A stretch of 64,000 bases of DNA. Origin: Taxawa tesnikishii (nom. ined.) (taxonomy: Eukaryota > Ascomycota > Dothideomycetes > Dothideales). The DNA lies in NCBI GenBank assembly GCA_030247885.1, contig JAPDRO010000003.1, forward strand, positions 1,798,001 through 1,862,000, read 5' to 3'. Under the pieces are notes generated by a model. The model was given only the letters and a program-made list of their open reading frames with translations, was not told the DNA's origin and made no database searches. Position 1 is the first letter of the stretch; each line of letters begins with the position of its first letter. A program made the position numbers and the translations under genes. Below are positions 45,701-56,292 of the stretch, one piece after another.

Positions 45701-46929
45701 TCCTTGCGACGTCCGGCACGTGGCTGGACAGAGATGCGGATTCCGAGGAAACCACCCATGGGCTCGCGGGAATAGCATTCGCGAGTTGGTACGCCGCCAG
45801 TGGGTCCTTCTTTCCGTTGTACTCTTGCAGGGCTTTGAAATTGGACTCGAACGATGGGGAAATCTGAGAAATCAAGTTGAGGAGGGAGTGGGCTTGGTGT
45901 GACTTGGGCGAAGATCGAGGGAAAGGATCGAACTTGTTATTGGTCGACTTGTTGACGAAGAAACCGGAGACGTGGGAGGTAACGTGGTATTGCTCGCCCT
46001 CGTTGGTGGTGACAAGGATGTAGAGAAGGTGGCCCTTGGCGCGCAGGTTGTAGGGAGGTGGATTCCAGGGTGAGAGAGAGTGCCTTGACGGTCTTTGGTG
46101 CGGGTTCTTGCGCTGGGGCAAGCAGGGTCTTGACGGATCCAGGAGCGTCCAGGTCGTAGTCCACCATAGCATGCTTCTCTGGCGAGGTATCCTGCTCCTT
46201 GCCCTCTGCATTCGGCGGAAGTTCGGAAACGTTGTCGTGCAGAGACAGCCCAGCCTGAATACCGTGCAACAGATCCGTCCGATCACCCGAAGCACCAACC
46301 AATTCCCTCACTCTTACAAAGTGCATCCGCGACTGCGTCTCGGTGTATGGGTCCTCCACGAGCGTCGCAACTGGGTCAGATGTGATATCCGGCACCTCTG
46401 ACAGCTCCACAAAGTCGTTGATGCGCTTGCCCTTGTGCTCGAGATGGAAGCAGGAGTACTGGAAGGTGAATGGCAGGTCGATGATAGATTGGCGAATGTC
46501 CTGGACTTGCTCTTGGGTGGACTTGGTTCATCAGTACCCTGGCCTCGGATAAACATGCAAGGCCAACGTACCACCATGATCTGGGCCTCCCTGGAGCATG
46601 AGGCAGCTTGATTTTGAGCTGGAAGACATCTGTAGCATTGATGAGCAACTGAGTGTAGATGAGACCGTCTCTTTTACGTACTCTCAGGAGCCTGGGTGTC
46701 TGCAGCGTCTCCATCGGCGGTCTTGTCTGTTTCGTCTCCGTTTGTCATGGATCCGTTTGCTGTCGCGTGCGACTCCGAGGCAGCTTCGTTCGAGGTTGGT
46801 GTGGACTCGGAGGAACCTGTGAGATTGTGCTCAGCCCAATGTCCTCGAAGAACCAATGCTGGTCATGTATCTGCAGCAATTGAAGGAATGGAAAGTACCT
46901 TGTGCGTCATGATTGGTGGTAGCGGCCAT
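42789..46929 (-). CDS. CLU1: CLU1/TIF31, clustered mitochondria protein
   Basis: Five exons: 46929-46899, 46816-46682, 46629-46572, 46521-44515, 44462-42789, about 1303 aa. The acidic Ser/Thr-rich start MAATTNHDAQGSSEST precedes the N-terminal domain (VFQLKIKLPHAP; INDFVELSEVP). Next come SPWNPPPYNLRAKGHLLY, the CLU domain (ITPLDVAWLEQHRKE; RMAVLRPELVESYWRLKLRE), and GVNMRYLGEIARLADKEDL. The C-terminal TPR region has ARVYYTLSSLYYGLDEKSAA and LSYLNLSLFEHASGNT. CLU1 binds mRNAs for mitochondrial proteins, associates with eIF3 and controls mitochondrial distribution. Five frame slips occur: GGG-type run 46589-46591, (GA)n 46072-46080 (two bases), GGGG 44956-44959, near 44265, and the CT repeat near 43640 (two bases). 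With them the reading frame is complete. Confidence 0.93.
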
Positions 46930-47617
46930 TGTGAAGAGAGCGAATGCGGAAAAGGAGGACGCAGTCCAAGTGGTATAATGGTGTACAGGATTCGAAGAGC
47001 AAATGTATATTACAGAACAGAGATCTCTCTAATGTACAAAAGCGAGACTCAAACAGGGTATGGCGGTATGCAGATGGTAGTGGTAGCGTTGGAGATGGAA
47101 CAATATTTTCGGATTGCCTGGAGCTCGCGCCGCCGAGATTCGGGATAGCTGCGCTCAGATCACAACTACCGGCTACCGGAAGTCTACCTTCCTTGATCCA
47201 GTCCAATCATCTCTTACTAGCAGGACAACCACCCCGTCATGATTTGCAGTCATGGAAAAGGGGCGCCTTCCTTGCCGTCGTACGAATGCCTGTCTGATCC
47301 ATGAAACAGAGAACATGTGTGAGGGCGACGTTGCGTAACGGCACCGCCGCAGTGCCAAGAGCGGAGGAGAGCGGAGGACGGGGAGACGGCGCGGCTTTGA
47401 CTCGTGTTTGACTTGCACTCTCTAGCTATTGCCTTGCCTCTACGCGTCCATCACCAGTTTCTTCCTCTCATTTGTCAACCTCTTCTTGCTGTCGCGTCTT
47501 CTTGCTTTTTCCTGTAGTGATTTCGGCTCTGAAGTTGTTTTCCTTCAACTCATGATGCGTCTCCGATGAAGCACTAGTGGCACGCGATCCCTGTACTTCC
47601 CCTTAATTGATCAAACC
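46930..47617. other. Divergent promoter region (CLU1 / mitochondrial ATPase)
   Basis: About 0.69 kb between two divergently transcribed genes for mitochondria-related proteins. Shared regulation is possible but no specific site is identified. Confidence 0.45.
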
Positions 47618-49575
47618 ATGCATCATCTCGCGCTGCGAGCGGGACGCCTAGCACGAGTATTGCCAATTCATTGTACAAGACCTCTACCGGTATTAACTTC
47701 AACACTCTCAAGGCCTGTGGTACCTGCACACACCGGCCACGTGCGAAGTTTCATCGGCGGTCCGCAGCCACTGCCCGGCCAGGAAGATCCGGAAGAAGCA
47801 TCCAAAGATGAATCTAAAGACAGCAAATCAGGATGGGGAGCCTCTTTCTACAAGGTCGCCGAAAGTGCCGTCACGACGTGAGATTAGCATATTCCATTTC
47901 TGTGCGAAACTCGACTAACCATAGACCAAAAGGCTGGCGTCGGTAGCGGTGCTTGGAGTCATCGGTTACTCTTATACTGTGTACTACAAGCGCCACGTAA
48001 GGATTCAACGACGATGAGACTCGGGATGCAGTTCTGACATCCACAGGTTCTCGACAAGATGGAGCACGCCTTCAGTCCTGGTGATCCTGTTCTGGATCTC
48101 GCCGCCAAAAGCGTAGCTCGAACACCAGATGACGAAGAATCTTCGGATCGGTCTCACTGGGTGCTCAGAGAGGAACAACGTACGGCGCCAAACCCCTACC
48201 ATCATATTACATGGTGTACTGACTGCAATCCCAGACTTACTGGACAAGATCGTCAGCGGTCAGAAAAGGGGACAGTACCATCTCCTTATTGGGGAAAAAG
48301 GGACCGGAAAAAGCTCCATGCTCATCGACGCAATGGCCAAAATCAACGGAGAGGAGTCGCCATGTTCGACGCGCATGCAGATCCCGAAATCTTCCGCGTA
48401 CGGTTAGGTAAAGCGCTCGACTTTGAGTACCATGAGGACAACATTGGCGCGCTCTTCTCCATCCGAGGTCCGCGTGACGCGTCCGCACTCCTGGATATCG
48501 AGCGTGCCTTTAACAAGTTAGAGAAGGTCGCGCTGAAGCGGCGAGACAGAGTCGGACGGCCTTTGATCCTCATCATCAACAGCATGCACCTCCTGCGCGA
48601 TGACGACGACGGCAAGGACCTTCTCGAACTGGTCCAACAGCGCGCCGGTAAGGCTTCCATTCCTTCCTACACAGTCTTGACTACAAGCTAACCCAACCCC
48701 CACAGAACAATGGGCCGCCAGCAACCTCGCCACGGTAATCTTCAACAGCGACGACTACTGGATCTATGAGCGTCTGAAACAATACGCGACGCGCATGAAC
48801 GTAATCCCGATCCTCGACCTCACCAAACCACAAGCGCTCGCCGCTCTCCGCAACTACCGCTCGCGCTACTTCAACGAGACCTTTGTCGACCCGCCGCCCA
48901 ACATCCTGGACCAAGTGTACGATAAAGTGGGCGGGCGTCTATCCTTCCTCAACCGCGTCGCCAAGAGCCAGGACATGCTCAAGACATGCGACGACATCTG
49001 CCGGAGCGAGAAGACCTGGTTCCTGAACCAATGCTGGATCCTGGGCCAGGAAATGGACGACGACGTCATGGACCAGCAAAGTACGCCAGCGCCGCCATGG
49101 TGCTGGCCAAAGCGCTCGTGGACAAGGAGAAAGCGATGGAGGGGCGGCATTACGATGCCGAAAGGGCCATGTCCTCGCGCAGATCCCGCTGCACGAGGCC
49201 AGGTACATCATGACGCGCGCCGACTTCATACAGCAGTACGACGCCATCAACCTCTTCACCATCGACAGCACGGCCATGGTGAGGGCCGACAGCGTGCCCA
49301 TGATGAATGCGTTCAGGGAGATTTGTGCTCAGGAGGGGTTCGAGGAACATCTGGAAAAGACGTTGGATCGGATCAGCGCGATTGAGAGCTTGGGCCGTAC
49401 GAGGGAGTTGACGATCAAGGATCTCTGGAATAGTGGGAAGTATAGGATCACAACGAGGAATGCGAAGGGTGCAGTGGACAAGACGATCGAGTTTGAGGTT
49501 GAGCCGGGGAAGGAGGAGGAGGAGGATGATGATGATGACGATGCTGGTGAAAAGGGGGTGGAGGAGGGGAAGTAA
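47618..49575 (+). CDS. Membrane-anchored mitochondrial P-loop (AAA+/ORC1-like) ATPase
   Basis: Five exons: 47618-47877, 47933-47996, 48047-48179, 48235-48647, 48706-49575, about 580 aa. The N-terminus MHHLALRAGRLARVLPIH is basic and suits mitochondrial import. One transmembrane helix follows (SVAVLGVIGYSYTVYY). The ATPase part has Walker A IGEKGTGKSSMLIDAM and a Walker B-like PLILIINSMHLL. A helical C-terminal region (ARYIMTRADFIQQYDAINLF, KDLWNSGKYRITT) and an acidic tail with an Asp run complete it. Related fungal proteins are annotated only as AAA/ORC1-like ATPases; the function is unknown. Branch sites CTAAC/CTGAC lie in three introns. Single bases are missing near 48351, 49079-49081 and 49173. 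Confidence 0.8.
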
Positions 49576-50325
49576 CGGAGTGGAGATGGTCTGCTGTGTA
49601 CGATGTGCGACCTGGTGGCGGGTTTGGTATTTTCTTGTCATTCGTAGCATTGTGGGTCTTGAGATGAAGCCATCGCCGAGGCACTTTGACAGCATTGTCA
49701 GGTGAGATCTAACTCACCACGGTATCATAGCGTGGCTCATATTCCTTTTGCTGACCAGCACAGAGCTGGTGACCACAGCGGGAACCACTCCACCATACAG
49801 TCCCAACCGCTCTCCCATCGTTACTCGTGACAAGGATATGAGGAACAGACTTGTCTGGTCGCTGCCTGCACGAAACTCTAGCGGATCAAGGGAGAGGACT
49901 TGCACGTCTACTGAGCGAACAACGCTAGCGAGGCGGTAACGGTAGCGTGCTAAGATGTTTCTGACCGTGACCAAAATGACGCAGGACTGTCTGTGGCAGC
50001 AGGTGAGTGCGCTGAGACCCTTCAGAAGTGTTGCTGGATGGAGGTGTGAGGAGAAGCACGGTACGCTCGCACATCATGTTGAGAAAGGCTGCCGAGTATG
50101 TTTCGCACGTCCCCAAACGATGGACGAGTTTCCAAGGCCGCCATTGGTGCCACTATCCCAGTGGGGACAGTGATAAACCACATCGAACGAACCCGAACCG
50201 GGGGCCGTCAATTATCAAAATCGTCATTGTCATATCCTAACTGAAGTCCCAAATCCTATTCCCCCAACGCCAACCGTCGAGCTTTCCATCTTCTACAGTC
50301 CAGCTCACCCATCCACCTCACGCTC
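49576..50325. other. Convergent 3' intergenic region
   Basis: Between the ATPase (+) and aminotransferase (-) ends. No gene recognised. Confidence 0.45.
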
Positions 50326-52246
50326 TCAGCAGTTGCCAAAGCCAGCAAGACAACCCATAGCATCCCCCTGCCTGGCCAATCTCGTTTCCAGCGCCTGCTC
50401 GTCCTCGTCCAAAAGCTCATCGATCTTGCCAACGCTCTTTATTCTGAAGAAGGCTTGCACGGCATCCGTCAACCTCTGGGTGATAGGCCCCAGCTGTTCC
50501 TCATCGCAGGCCGCGAAACACATTCGGAAGTACTTCCAGCCCTCGTTGTCCCTGATGTCGTCGGTCGGGCTGAAGATCTGACCGGGGAGACGAGCACGAG
50601 GTAGGGTTTCGTGGTCCAGAAGATCCACATGGCGCGGCTCAGCCTCGCGCCCGGGACTTTGGAGAAGAGCGGGTGCGAAGCAAAGTTCATCTTCAGCCAG
50701 ACGAACATGCCGCCGACGGGCCAGGTGAAGTCGTACAGCGCGGTCTTCTCCACAACGGCCCACTCGTCGTCGTCGTCCTCTTCGTCGCCGTTGGAGGCCG
50801 AGGGGGAGAGCGAGACGGAGGCCAGGGCTTCGTTCAGACTTCCCCTGCGTCCGCTCTTGACCAGTTCGCGGCCGTCGTGCAAGATGGAGCACATGTGGTT
50901 CATGCGTCTTTCGTAGTTTCCTCTCAAGCCCTCGAGCCAGCGCACCCAGCCATCGACCTCCCAGCCCTTGTCCTCGCCGTCCTTGCGCCCGCCTTTGCCG
51001 TCGTCGTTAGGGCTGGGACCGAGTAGGAGTTCGGCGATCATGCTCTGCACGAAGCCGGACGGCTGCTGCGTGCTCGTCTCGGTGATGCGCAGGATGCGCT
51101 CCACGAGCGCTGGTTGGGCCGTGATCCAGCCCAGACGGCAGCCTGGCGCTACAGTCTTACTGAAGGTGTCGAGACGCACGACACGCCCGTCGACGTCGAT
51201 TTGGAGGAAGGAAGGGACCAGAGAGTCTAGGAATTCGTAGCCGGAGGACTTCCATTGCGAGTGCGGGGCCTTGAAGGGCACGGTGGTCGAGGTCGCGGAA
51301 GGGTACTGGAGGTACCAGTAAGGGTCGTCTTCGACGATTATGATGTCGTATTTGGAGCAGAGGGCGTAGATTTCGCGGCGGCGGGGAAGGGAGAGGACGC
51401 CTGAGGTTGGGTTTTGGCCCATGCTGTGAGCACGGATGTCAGCGCGAGAACAAGAAGTTTGTGGTCGACGAAGCGACACTTGTACTCACGTCACGGTATA
51501 CATGATATGCGGTCGCTTGCCCTTCTTGTGGTCCCAGTTCTCCAAGACATCGCGCAGCCCACCAGGTCCTTCGGCCAGCATTCCCTCGTCATCAATGGCA
51601 ACGGGAGTGACGTTCAGCCCCTCGGGCGCGCAGCCTGGATGGCGTTCATGTAGCAGAACTGCTCACACAGAAGACCTTGTCTGTCCCTGATCCAGTCCCG
51701 CTCCTCGCTCCATTCTTCTGTGAAAGTCTGCAGAGCCTTGGAGAAGCCATCGGTGCTTCCGACGGTCAGGATCACCTCAGGTCCGTCCTTGTAAGGCACG
51801 TTGGGGTGCAGGTTGTCGCGGGTGAACTGGCGGATGAAGTAGTAAAGCGGTGGGTAACCTTGAGCGGTACCATATTGCAGCGCAGAAGCAAGGTCGACTT
51901 TCTTGAGCGGGTTCTGGGCGCCCGAGGTGTGTGGAACGAGGAGGGTGGATTGCGGCTTGTTGAGGAATTTGGACTTGTCGCTCGCGGTGGATACGTCGCT
52001 TGGTGGAGGATCAATGGGGTCATTGGGTGTGGGCTTCCAGCGGTTTGGGAGGGCGATCTTTGCCTCGAGCGTGTCGAAGGGGAAGTAGTACTGGTTCGGT
52101 AGACCGCCTGCGAGCTGGCCAATGCCGGGGATCTGGAAGTACTTGTAGAACTGCTTGATGGAGCTTGGTGCTCTGGACTTGGCATTGCGCGAGAGGTGGT
52201 GGGAGAGGTCCTTTGGAGGCGGGCGAGGATCTGCGGAGGTGGCCAT
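50326..52246 (-). CDS. ARO8: Aromatic amino-acid aminotransferase, PLP fold type I (ARO8-like)
   Basis: Exons 52246-51490 and 51423-50326, about 618 aa. Transfers the amino group between aromatic amino acids and 2-oxoacids. Seen: the substrate-binding start IPGIGQLAGGLPNQYYFPF, LQYGTAQGYPPL, VILTVGSTDGFSKAL, MYTVTMGQNPTSGVLSL (PLP-region Asn, completed across the intron), DIIIVEDDPYWYLQY (PLP-binding Asp and Tyr) and LDTFSKTVAPGCRLGW with the Schiff-base Lys. The small domain has WPVGGMFVWLKM and ends FRMCFAACDEEQL. A long acidic insert (NGDEEDDDDEW) sits in the small domain. One base is lost in runs at 51624-51626 and 50584-50587. ARO8 versus kynurenine/2-aminoadipate specificity cannot be separated by sequence. 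Confidence 0.88.
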
Positions 52247-53049
52247 GATGCTACTTTCCAGCGGCGCCGCAAGGTTGATTATCGAAGCTTATCTCGATCC
52301 ACTGCAGACTACTATAGAGCAAGGTGAACAAAAGGCCGCAGGAAGACGAGAACAAGCACGTAATTGCCGCAAGAAACAGAGAGATGCAGCGGTTGATGAA
52401 GGCGGGGATGGATGATTGATTAGTAGCAAAGTAGAAGGCGGCGATAGGAACACGATAGTGGTTGATGCCGATAGCCTACCCTCGTGAATCCGACGGATTC
52501 CTCGTTGGCACCTTACAAATCAGGTAGTGACCTCACTCCTTGTTAATCAGGCAAGCCCGCCTTCCCGTTCGCTTGTCCAGCCGAACAGCTTCGGATGAGG
52601 ACAAACCTGGTACAACATCGAGATGCCTGCTATTGTGACATTGTGACAAAGTCCGCCAGGGCGTTAAATCATTTGGACCATATATCTTACAATCGTATCT
52701 CGCCAGCGCGGTAATGTTACGCCCGAGGGGGCATGTCAGGTACGGCATACACACTGCTCCGGCTGCCGAACTAGCGGCACGCCAATCGCTGTACGACATC
52801 TCCACAATGAGGCGTTAGATCGTCTCCGCCACGAACCCTCTTGGCAATCCACCAGTTACCCGTGAGGTATTCCTTTTATCGCCTCTTCTCTATTCTATCC
52901 TAGCTCTCTTGTTTTTCATGTGCATGTCATTCCGGAGTTTGTTGGACATCGTAAGAGCTGGACATGATTGAATAGGTGATACCCCACTGCAAAGGACCGT
53001 CAGGACAAACGGGATAGAAGTGGAGTTGGCGCATCTGGCTCGGAAGAGC
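52247..53049. other. Divergent promoter region (aminotransferase / LCCL protein)
   Basis: About 0.8 kb. No gene recognised. The LCCL frame extends upstream to 53020 only through GTG. Confidence 0.45.
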
Positions 53050-55074
53050 ATGGCAAGAGATCAGACAGGCATCACCGTGCGTGAGGGGCAGGGAGACGAG
53101 GAGGCAAATACAAGTGCGAGACATGGGACCCCGAGATACAGGGATGACAGTGCGTCTGAGGGGTCGGATACGCTGATGCCGCCCGAGTCTGTGGAGAGCA
53201 TCGATCCAGCGCTTGGAAATACAGCGGAGCAAGACACATGGGCGGGAAGAGTGAAAAGACGGATACCAAGTCCAGTACAGCGGGTGTCAGGTGCGGTAGT
53301 GAGGTGGGTGAAGGGACCGCAACCTCCGAGACCGTACAAGATCGAACCTTTCTTCCCGCGGATCCAGCATGCGCCGTTGAAATTGTTGGATGCGTATGCG
53401 CCCAAGAGGACACACCGCTTCTGGTTACTCGCAGGCTTCTACTTCCTATGGCTTCTGGCATTCGCAGCCGTCCTCCACAAGTCTGCCTTCGCGAGCGACG
53501 TTCCCGGCTACGGTTCGCCGGTGCGGTTGAGCTGCGGTGCGACGTACTGGGGCAAAGGCAACGACTGCGGCGTCAACGGAGATCAATGCCGACCCTTCTC
53601 AAACTCATCCATGGCATTCCGCTGCCCTGCCAACTGCGTCAAGGAACAAGTCCTAAATCCTCACGCAGTCGGCGATCAGGAGGTCGTCTACAGACCTCTA
53701 GTCGTGGGCGGACCAACCGACCCCTCGCAACCCATCTCAAGCTCCATCTACCGCGGCGACTCCTTCATCTGCGGCTCCGCCATCCACGCCGGCTTCATCA
53801 GCAACCGTGACGGCGGCTGTGGCGTCCTTCGTCTCATCGGCGAGAAATCCGACTTCCCATCCACATCTGCCCACAGTATCCGAAGCGTCGGCTTTGACAG
53901 CTACTTCCCCCAATCCTTCACCTTCCTCTCCGGCACAGCCTCTCAATGCCGAGACCTGCGCTGGCCCCTCCTCGTCATCAGCGTCTTCTTCACCGCCACC
54001 CTATCCCTCTTCACCACCTCGCCCCTCATCTTCTTCGCCTCCGTCTTCGTCGGCATGTTCTTCCAGACCGGGCTCGCGTCCGACCCGCCCAGCCTCACGG
54101 ATTACTACAGCCTGGTCTCCCTCGCCCTCGGCCGCTTCCTGCCCGCCGCCTTCTGCGCCTGGGTCATCTACCAGACCTCCGTGCGCCGCACTCTGACGGG
54201 CGTGACCGCGCAGGTCGAGAAGACGGTCTTGTGGTTGGGCCCCGCGTGGGTGGGTGCTCTGAACAACTACACCTTCGACCGCATACCCATCCAGCGACTG
54301 ACGCCGCACGACATCAAGGCCCAACCAGGCGCCATCCCCGCCCTCATCTTCATCGTGCTTGCCATCTTCGTCATCGCGCTCGGCCAGGCCTGGGGCTTCC
54401 GCGTCGAGGGTCGCATGCCCAAATACCTCGGCATCTACGCCTTGCTCGGGCTCTCCCTATTACTGCTCGTGGCCGTGCCGGGGATGAATCTCCGCGTCCA
54501 TCACTACATCCTGGCGTTGTTGCTGCTGCCGGGCACAGCGATCCAGAATCGGCCCAGTCTGGTGTACCAGGGCCTCCTGGTCGGCTTGTTCGTCAACGGG
54601 ATCGCGAGGTGGGGGTTCGACAGCATACTCCAGACCCCCGGCGAACTGCTGGGCGACGCGACCATGGGCACGCTTCTCCCCGCCATAGCGAACCCTGGGA
54701 TCGGCGACGCCAACATCACGTTCACGCTCGGACCCTTGCCGCCTCCGGACAAGAAGGGCTGGACGTACGACGGTGTCAGCGTGCTGGTCAACGACGTCGA
54801 GCGCTTCAGGGGCTATCCGGATTACGTCGACTCCGAGGACGTGCCGGAAGGCGGGGCTTGGGTCGACGGCAGGAGGAACTGGACCTGGACGAGGCACGAG
54901 GAGGGCTTGCCCGAGTACTTCAGATTCGCGTACATGAGCGGCAGCACGGCGGGCGATTACACAAAGGCGGGGACTTGGTTAGGTAACGGGAGCTGGGTGC
55001 AGATGGCCAACGGTCCGAGCAAGCGGGACGTTAGGGCGAGAAGAGAGGTGATTGGGTTGGGCGAGGTGGACTGA
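53050..55074 (+). CDS. LCCL-domain polytopic membrane protein
   Basis: Intronless, 674 aa, first ATG at 53050. A cytosolic, charged N-terminus (about 105 residues) leads to a helix (FWLLAGFYFLWLLAFAAVL). A lumenal or extracellular Cys-rich part follows, with the LCCL signature: FICGSAIHAGFISNRDGGC, then SVGFDSYFPQSF. Several hydrophobic helices come next (LLVISVFFTATLSLF; PALIFIVLAIFVIALG; GIYALLGLSLLLLVAVPGM) and a soluble C-terminal domain with NxT sites. Fungal LCCL membrane proteins of this layout are widespread and uncharacterised. Cysteines in the LCCL fold probably form disulfides outside the cytosol. The frame is intact over more than 2 kb. Confidence 0.85.
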   Translation: MARDQTGITVREGQGDEEANTSARHGTPRYRDDSASEGSDTLMPPESVESIDPALGNTAEQDTWAGRVKRRIPSPVQRVSGAVVRWVKGPQPPRPYKIEPFFPRIQHAPLKLLDAYAPKRTHRFWLLAGFYFLWLLAFAAVLHKSAFASDVPGYGSPVRLSCGATYWGKGNDCGVNGDQCRPFSNSSMAFRCPANCVKEQVLNPHAVGDQEVVYRPLVVGGPTDPSQPISSSIYRGDSFICGSAIHAGFISNRDGGCGVLRLIGEKSDFPSTSAHSIRSVGFDSYFPQSFTFLSGTASQCRDLRWPLLVISVFFTATLSLFTTSPLIFFASVFVGMFFQTGLASDPPSLTDYYSLVSLALGRFLPAAFCAWVIYQTSVRRTLTGVTAQVEKTVLWLGPAWVGALNNYTFDRIPIQRLTPHDIKAQPGAIPALIFIVLAIFVIALGQAWGFRVEGRMPKYLGIYALLGLSLLLLVAVPGMNLRVHHYILALLLLPGTAIQNRPSLVYQGLLVGLFVNGIARWGFDSILQTPGELLGDATMGTLLPAIANPGIGDANITFTLGPLPPPDKKGWTYDGVSVLVNDVERFRGYPDYVDSEDVPEGGAWVDGRRNWTWTRHEEGLPEYFRFAYMSGSTAGDYTKAGTWLGNGSWVQMANGPSKRDVRARREVIGLGEVD

Positions 55075-56292
55075 GGTAGATGTGAATGAGATCTAGATTT
55101 GGGTATATCACGCGATCTTTTTCCCCTTGTACAGAACGCGCTCGGGTGCGACTGTCCCTGAGTCCTTTGAACTCTGTTCTTCGGGCCCCGTGGAGGGGAA
55201 CGGGTGTTTTCACTGTACACGGCGGAATCATCTGGTCACGCTAGGCGCTTTACCGCCCTCGCTAGCCTGGCTCTGCAAGAGATATATGCTGATCCTCTGT
55301 CTGTAAGGAAAGCATTTGTACTGGGGTGGAGCTTACCTTGGGTCCGTCGCTTTCCCACCAGTGAATGAAGCCACTTCAGAATCTATCTAATTCAACTCAC
55401 CAAAATCAGCCAACCCCTCATCGTCCCCCATGAATCCTACCAAGCATGCATTGGTTCCCGAAGAGGTGGCCAGCTTGGAGAGATGTGAATCGTTCCATCG
55501 GCGCCGAGTGCGAAGGTGCGCTGTGCAAATCGGGTGTGTGAAACGCATTGGCGAAGACTGCAGGCGATGCAGGTTGCACAAGCCGCATCCTCAGCCGCAA
55601 GCGACGTGTATATAACTGATAGTGGCGTTTGAAGAAGGAGACATGTCTAGCTAGGCCTGGCATAAGAATGGCCAAGTGCTTGCTCGTCAACGACGCGACT
55701 TCTGCAAACATCTCAGCTTGGGGGTCCTCTGCTTGCTTTGCCGAAGAGAGATCAGTATCAGTCCACCGAGTAACTCTCGGCACGAAGGATTGAAGCCCTC
55801 CTAAGCGCTTGCTCCACGTCTCACGCAGCTCAGGATCGGCTGTATACTTTGTACTTTGCATGCACTGTATTCGATTCGCAGGGCCAAGGCCAACGAGAAA
55901 CAAAGAGAATCCAGGAATCCGGGGATTCGCGTTGTGGAAGCTGTGGAGCCGTGGTGCTGTGGAGTAGCCGAGTAAGAGATCGACCAAAAGGACATTGTGG
56001 TCGACCGTTTTTAGTCTAGAGCACTTGAGATTCGAGCCTATCATTGGGCATCTCGTATGGATCAAATGCATCCATGTGTATTCATCCGTCTCCGCCGATG
56101 CTGACCTCAGACAAACCCGCTTCCCTTCGCTTAGATCGCGTGTGTGACAGCTGGGGGCCTAGTCTTGGTTCCTCTGGCACAGCAAAGCACTGATGCTGCG
56201 TTGCATTCTCTCTTAAGGCATCCTTGACTGCCTGCCACCGTCTACATCTTCCGACTCTAGCGACTCCCGTGTCTGCGCAGCAACCAGCGAGA
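55075..56292. other. Intergenic, 1.2 kb
   Basis: Between LCCL gene and P450 gene, both +. Apart from the minus-strand open frame listed separately I see nothing; the last ~200 bases are the P450 promoter. Confidence 0.4.
55418..56071 (-). CDS. Unassigned 217-codon open frame
   Basis: ATG at 56071, stop at 55418, uninterrupted. No signal peptide, transmembrane helix or motif recognised. The composition is protein-like in the middle (ETWSKRLGGLQSFVPRVTRW) and basic after that (RHYQLYTRRLRLRMRLV). No neighbouring evidence supports transcription. It could be a lineage-specific gene or a chance frame. Confidence 0.25.
   Translation of the reverse strand: MHLIHTRCPMIGSNLKCSRLKTVDHNVLLVDLLLGYSTAPRLHSFHNANPRIPGFSLFLVGLGPANRIQCMQSTKYTADPELRETWSKRLGGLQSFVPRVTRWTDTDLSSAKQAEDPQAEMFAEVASLTSKHLAILMPGLARHVSFFKRHYQLYTRRLRLRMRLVQPASPAVFANAFHTPDLHSAPSHSAPMERFTSLQAGHLFGNQCMLGRIHGGR

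Noticed and set aside
53946-54986. 346-codon + strand open frame
   Set aside because: Out-of-phase shadow of the LCCL gene, rich in Arg/Pro/His with no domain.
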